A DNA stretch of 6,450 nucleotides from positions 1-6,450 of the forward strand of contig CAMLNG010000225.1 of NCBI GenBank assembly GCA_946481195.1. The letters are read 5' to 3'. Made by a program: the position numbers and the translations under genes. The notes beneath the pieces were generated by a model. The model searched no databases and was not told the DNA's origin. It saw nothing but the letters and a program-made list of their open reading frames with translations. Source of the DNA: an uncultured Chromatiaceae bacterium. GTDB taxonomy: Bacteria > Pseudomonadota > Gammaproteobacteria > Enterobacterales > Alteromonadaceae. Of this stretch, positions 6,320 to 6,450 are shown one piece after another (positions within the stretch are counted from its first letter, which is position 1; every line of letters begins with the position of its first letter).

Positions 6320-6326
6320 AATGAAG

Positions 6327-6450
6327 ATGCAAATACAAAGTCAGAGCCTGTGGGCTAACCGGCAGTTACAGCAGCCACCGAAGCTCAGTCAGGAGCAGTT
6401 AAAAACCGATGCCGGCGCCGTGTTTCAAAAACTCGACAGCCAACAAAAGG
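6327..6450 (+). CDS. unidentified protein, N-terminal part, cut by the window end
   Basis: An open frame of 41 full codons runs off the window, starting MQIQSQSLWANRQLQQPP. It has a good RBS and follows the same strand as the other genes, so it is likely real. The visible part is hydrophilic and Gln-rich (about ten Gln), with no signal peptide or membrane segment, so the start of a cytoplasmic or non-classically exported protein is suggested. The end, AVFQKLDSQQK followed by a codon starting with G, faintly resembles the entry to an EF-hand loop (helix, KLD, x, polar, x, polar, G), but the Ca-binding position 5 would be Lys and only half the loop is visible. I do not recognise the family. It could be a target of the adjacent regulator given the GTAAA-like sites upstream. 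Confidence 0.7.
   Translation, partial: MQIQSQSLWANRQLQQPPKLSQEQLKTDAGAVFQKLDSQQK

Noticed and set aside
6130..6326. Possible small gene or tRNA in the noncoding stretch after cpxA
   Set aside because: No open frame with an RBS and no cloverleaf or CCA-like end found; only short inverted repeats and T-rich half-sites are visible.

Overview
The window looks like chromosomal DNA of a gammaproteobacterium. It carries a recognisable rsmJ end, a Cpx-type two-component pair and a MASE1-PAS-PAS-GGDEF-EAL protein, all on the + strand with even base composition and codon use. An Alteromonadales or Rheinheimera/Alishewanella-like source seems plausible from the mix of genes, but this is a guess that cannot be settled here. 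There is no sign of phage, insertion sequence, CRISPR, tRNA or rRNA.

Layout. Bases 1-284 hold the C-terminal end of the 16S rRNA methyltransferase RsmJ. A Prx5-type single-domain peroxiredoxin follows after 25 bases (310-810) and is probably cotranscribed. Two small hairpins lie between 802 and 872, and a good sigma70-like promoter (870-898) overlaps the T-run of the second. It drives a 991-residue membrane-anchored c-di-GMP enzyme (934-3909, GTG start) in which both the cyclase and phosphodiesterase active-site motifs are intact. After a 120-base gap comes an operon of a CpxR-like response regulator (4030-4716) and a CpxA-like sensor kinase (4729-6129), separated by 12 bases. A roughly 200-base noncoding stretch (6130-6326) contains a weak terminator candidate, a cluster of GTAAA-like half-sites resembling CpxR boxes, and two short hairpins. 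The last gene starts at 6327 and runs off the end; its product is not recognised, with a faint EF-hand-like hint.

How the genes may fit together. CpxA/CpxR-type systems sense envelope damage and adjust transcription. The neighbouring membrane-bound GGDEF-EAL protein would set c-di-GMP levels and hence motility or biofilm behaviour. Their adjacency suggests, but does not show, a link between envelope stress and c-di-GMP. The possible CpxR sites before the last gene make that gene a candidate target. RsmJ and the peroxiredoxin are housekeeping and oxidative-stress genes without an obvious link to the rest. Most of the window is ordinary; no clearly new system is visible.
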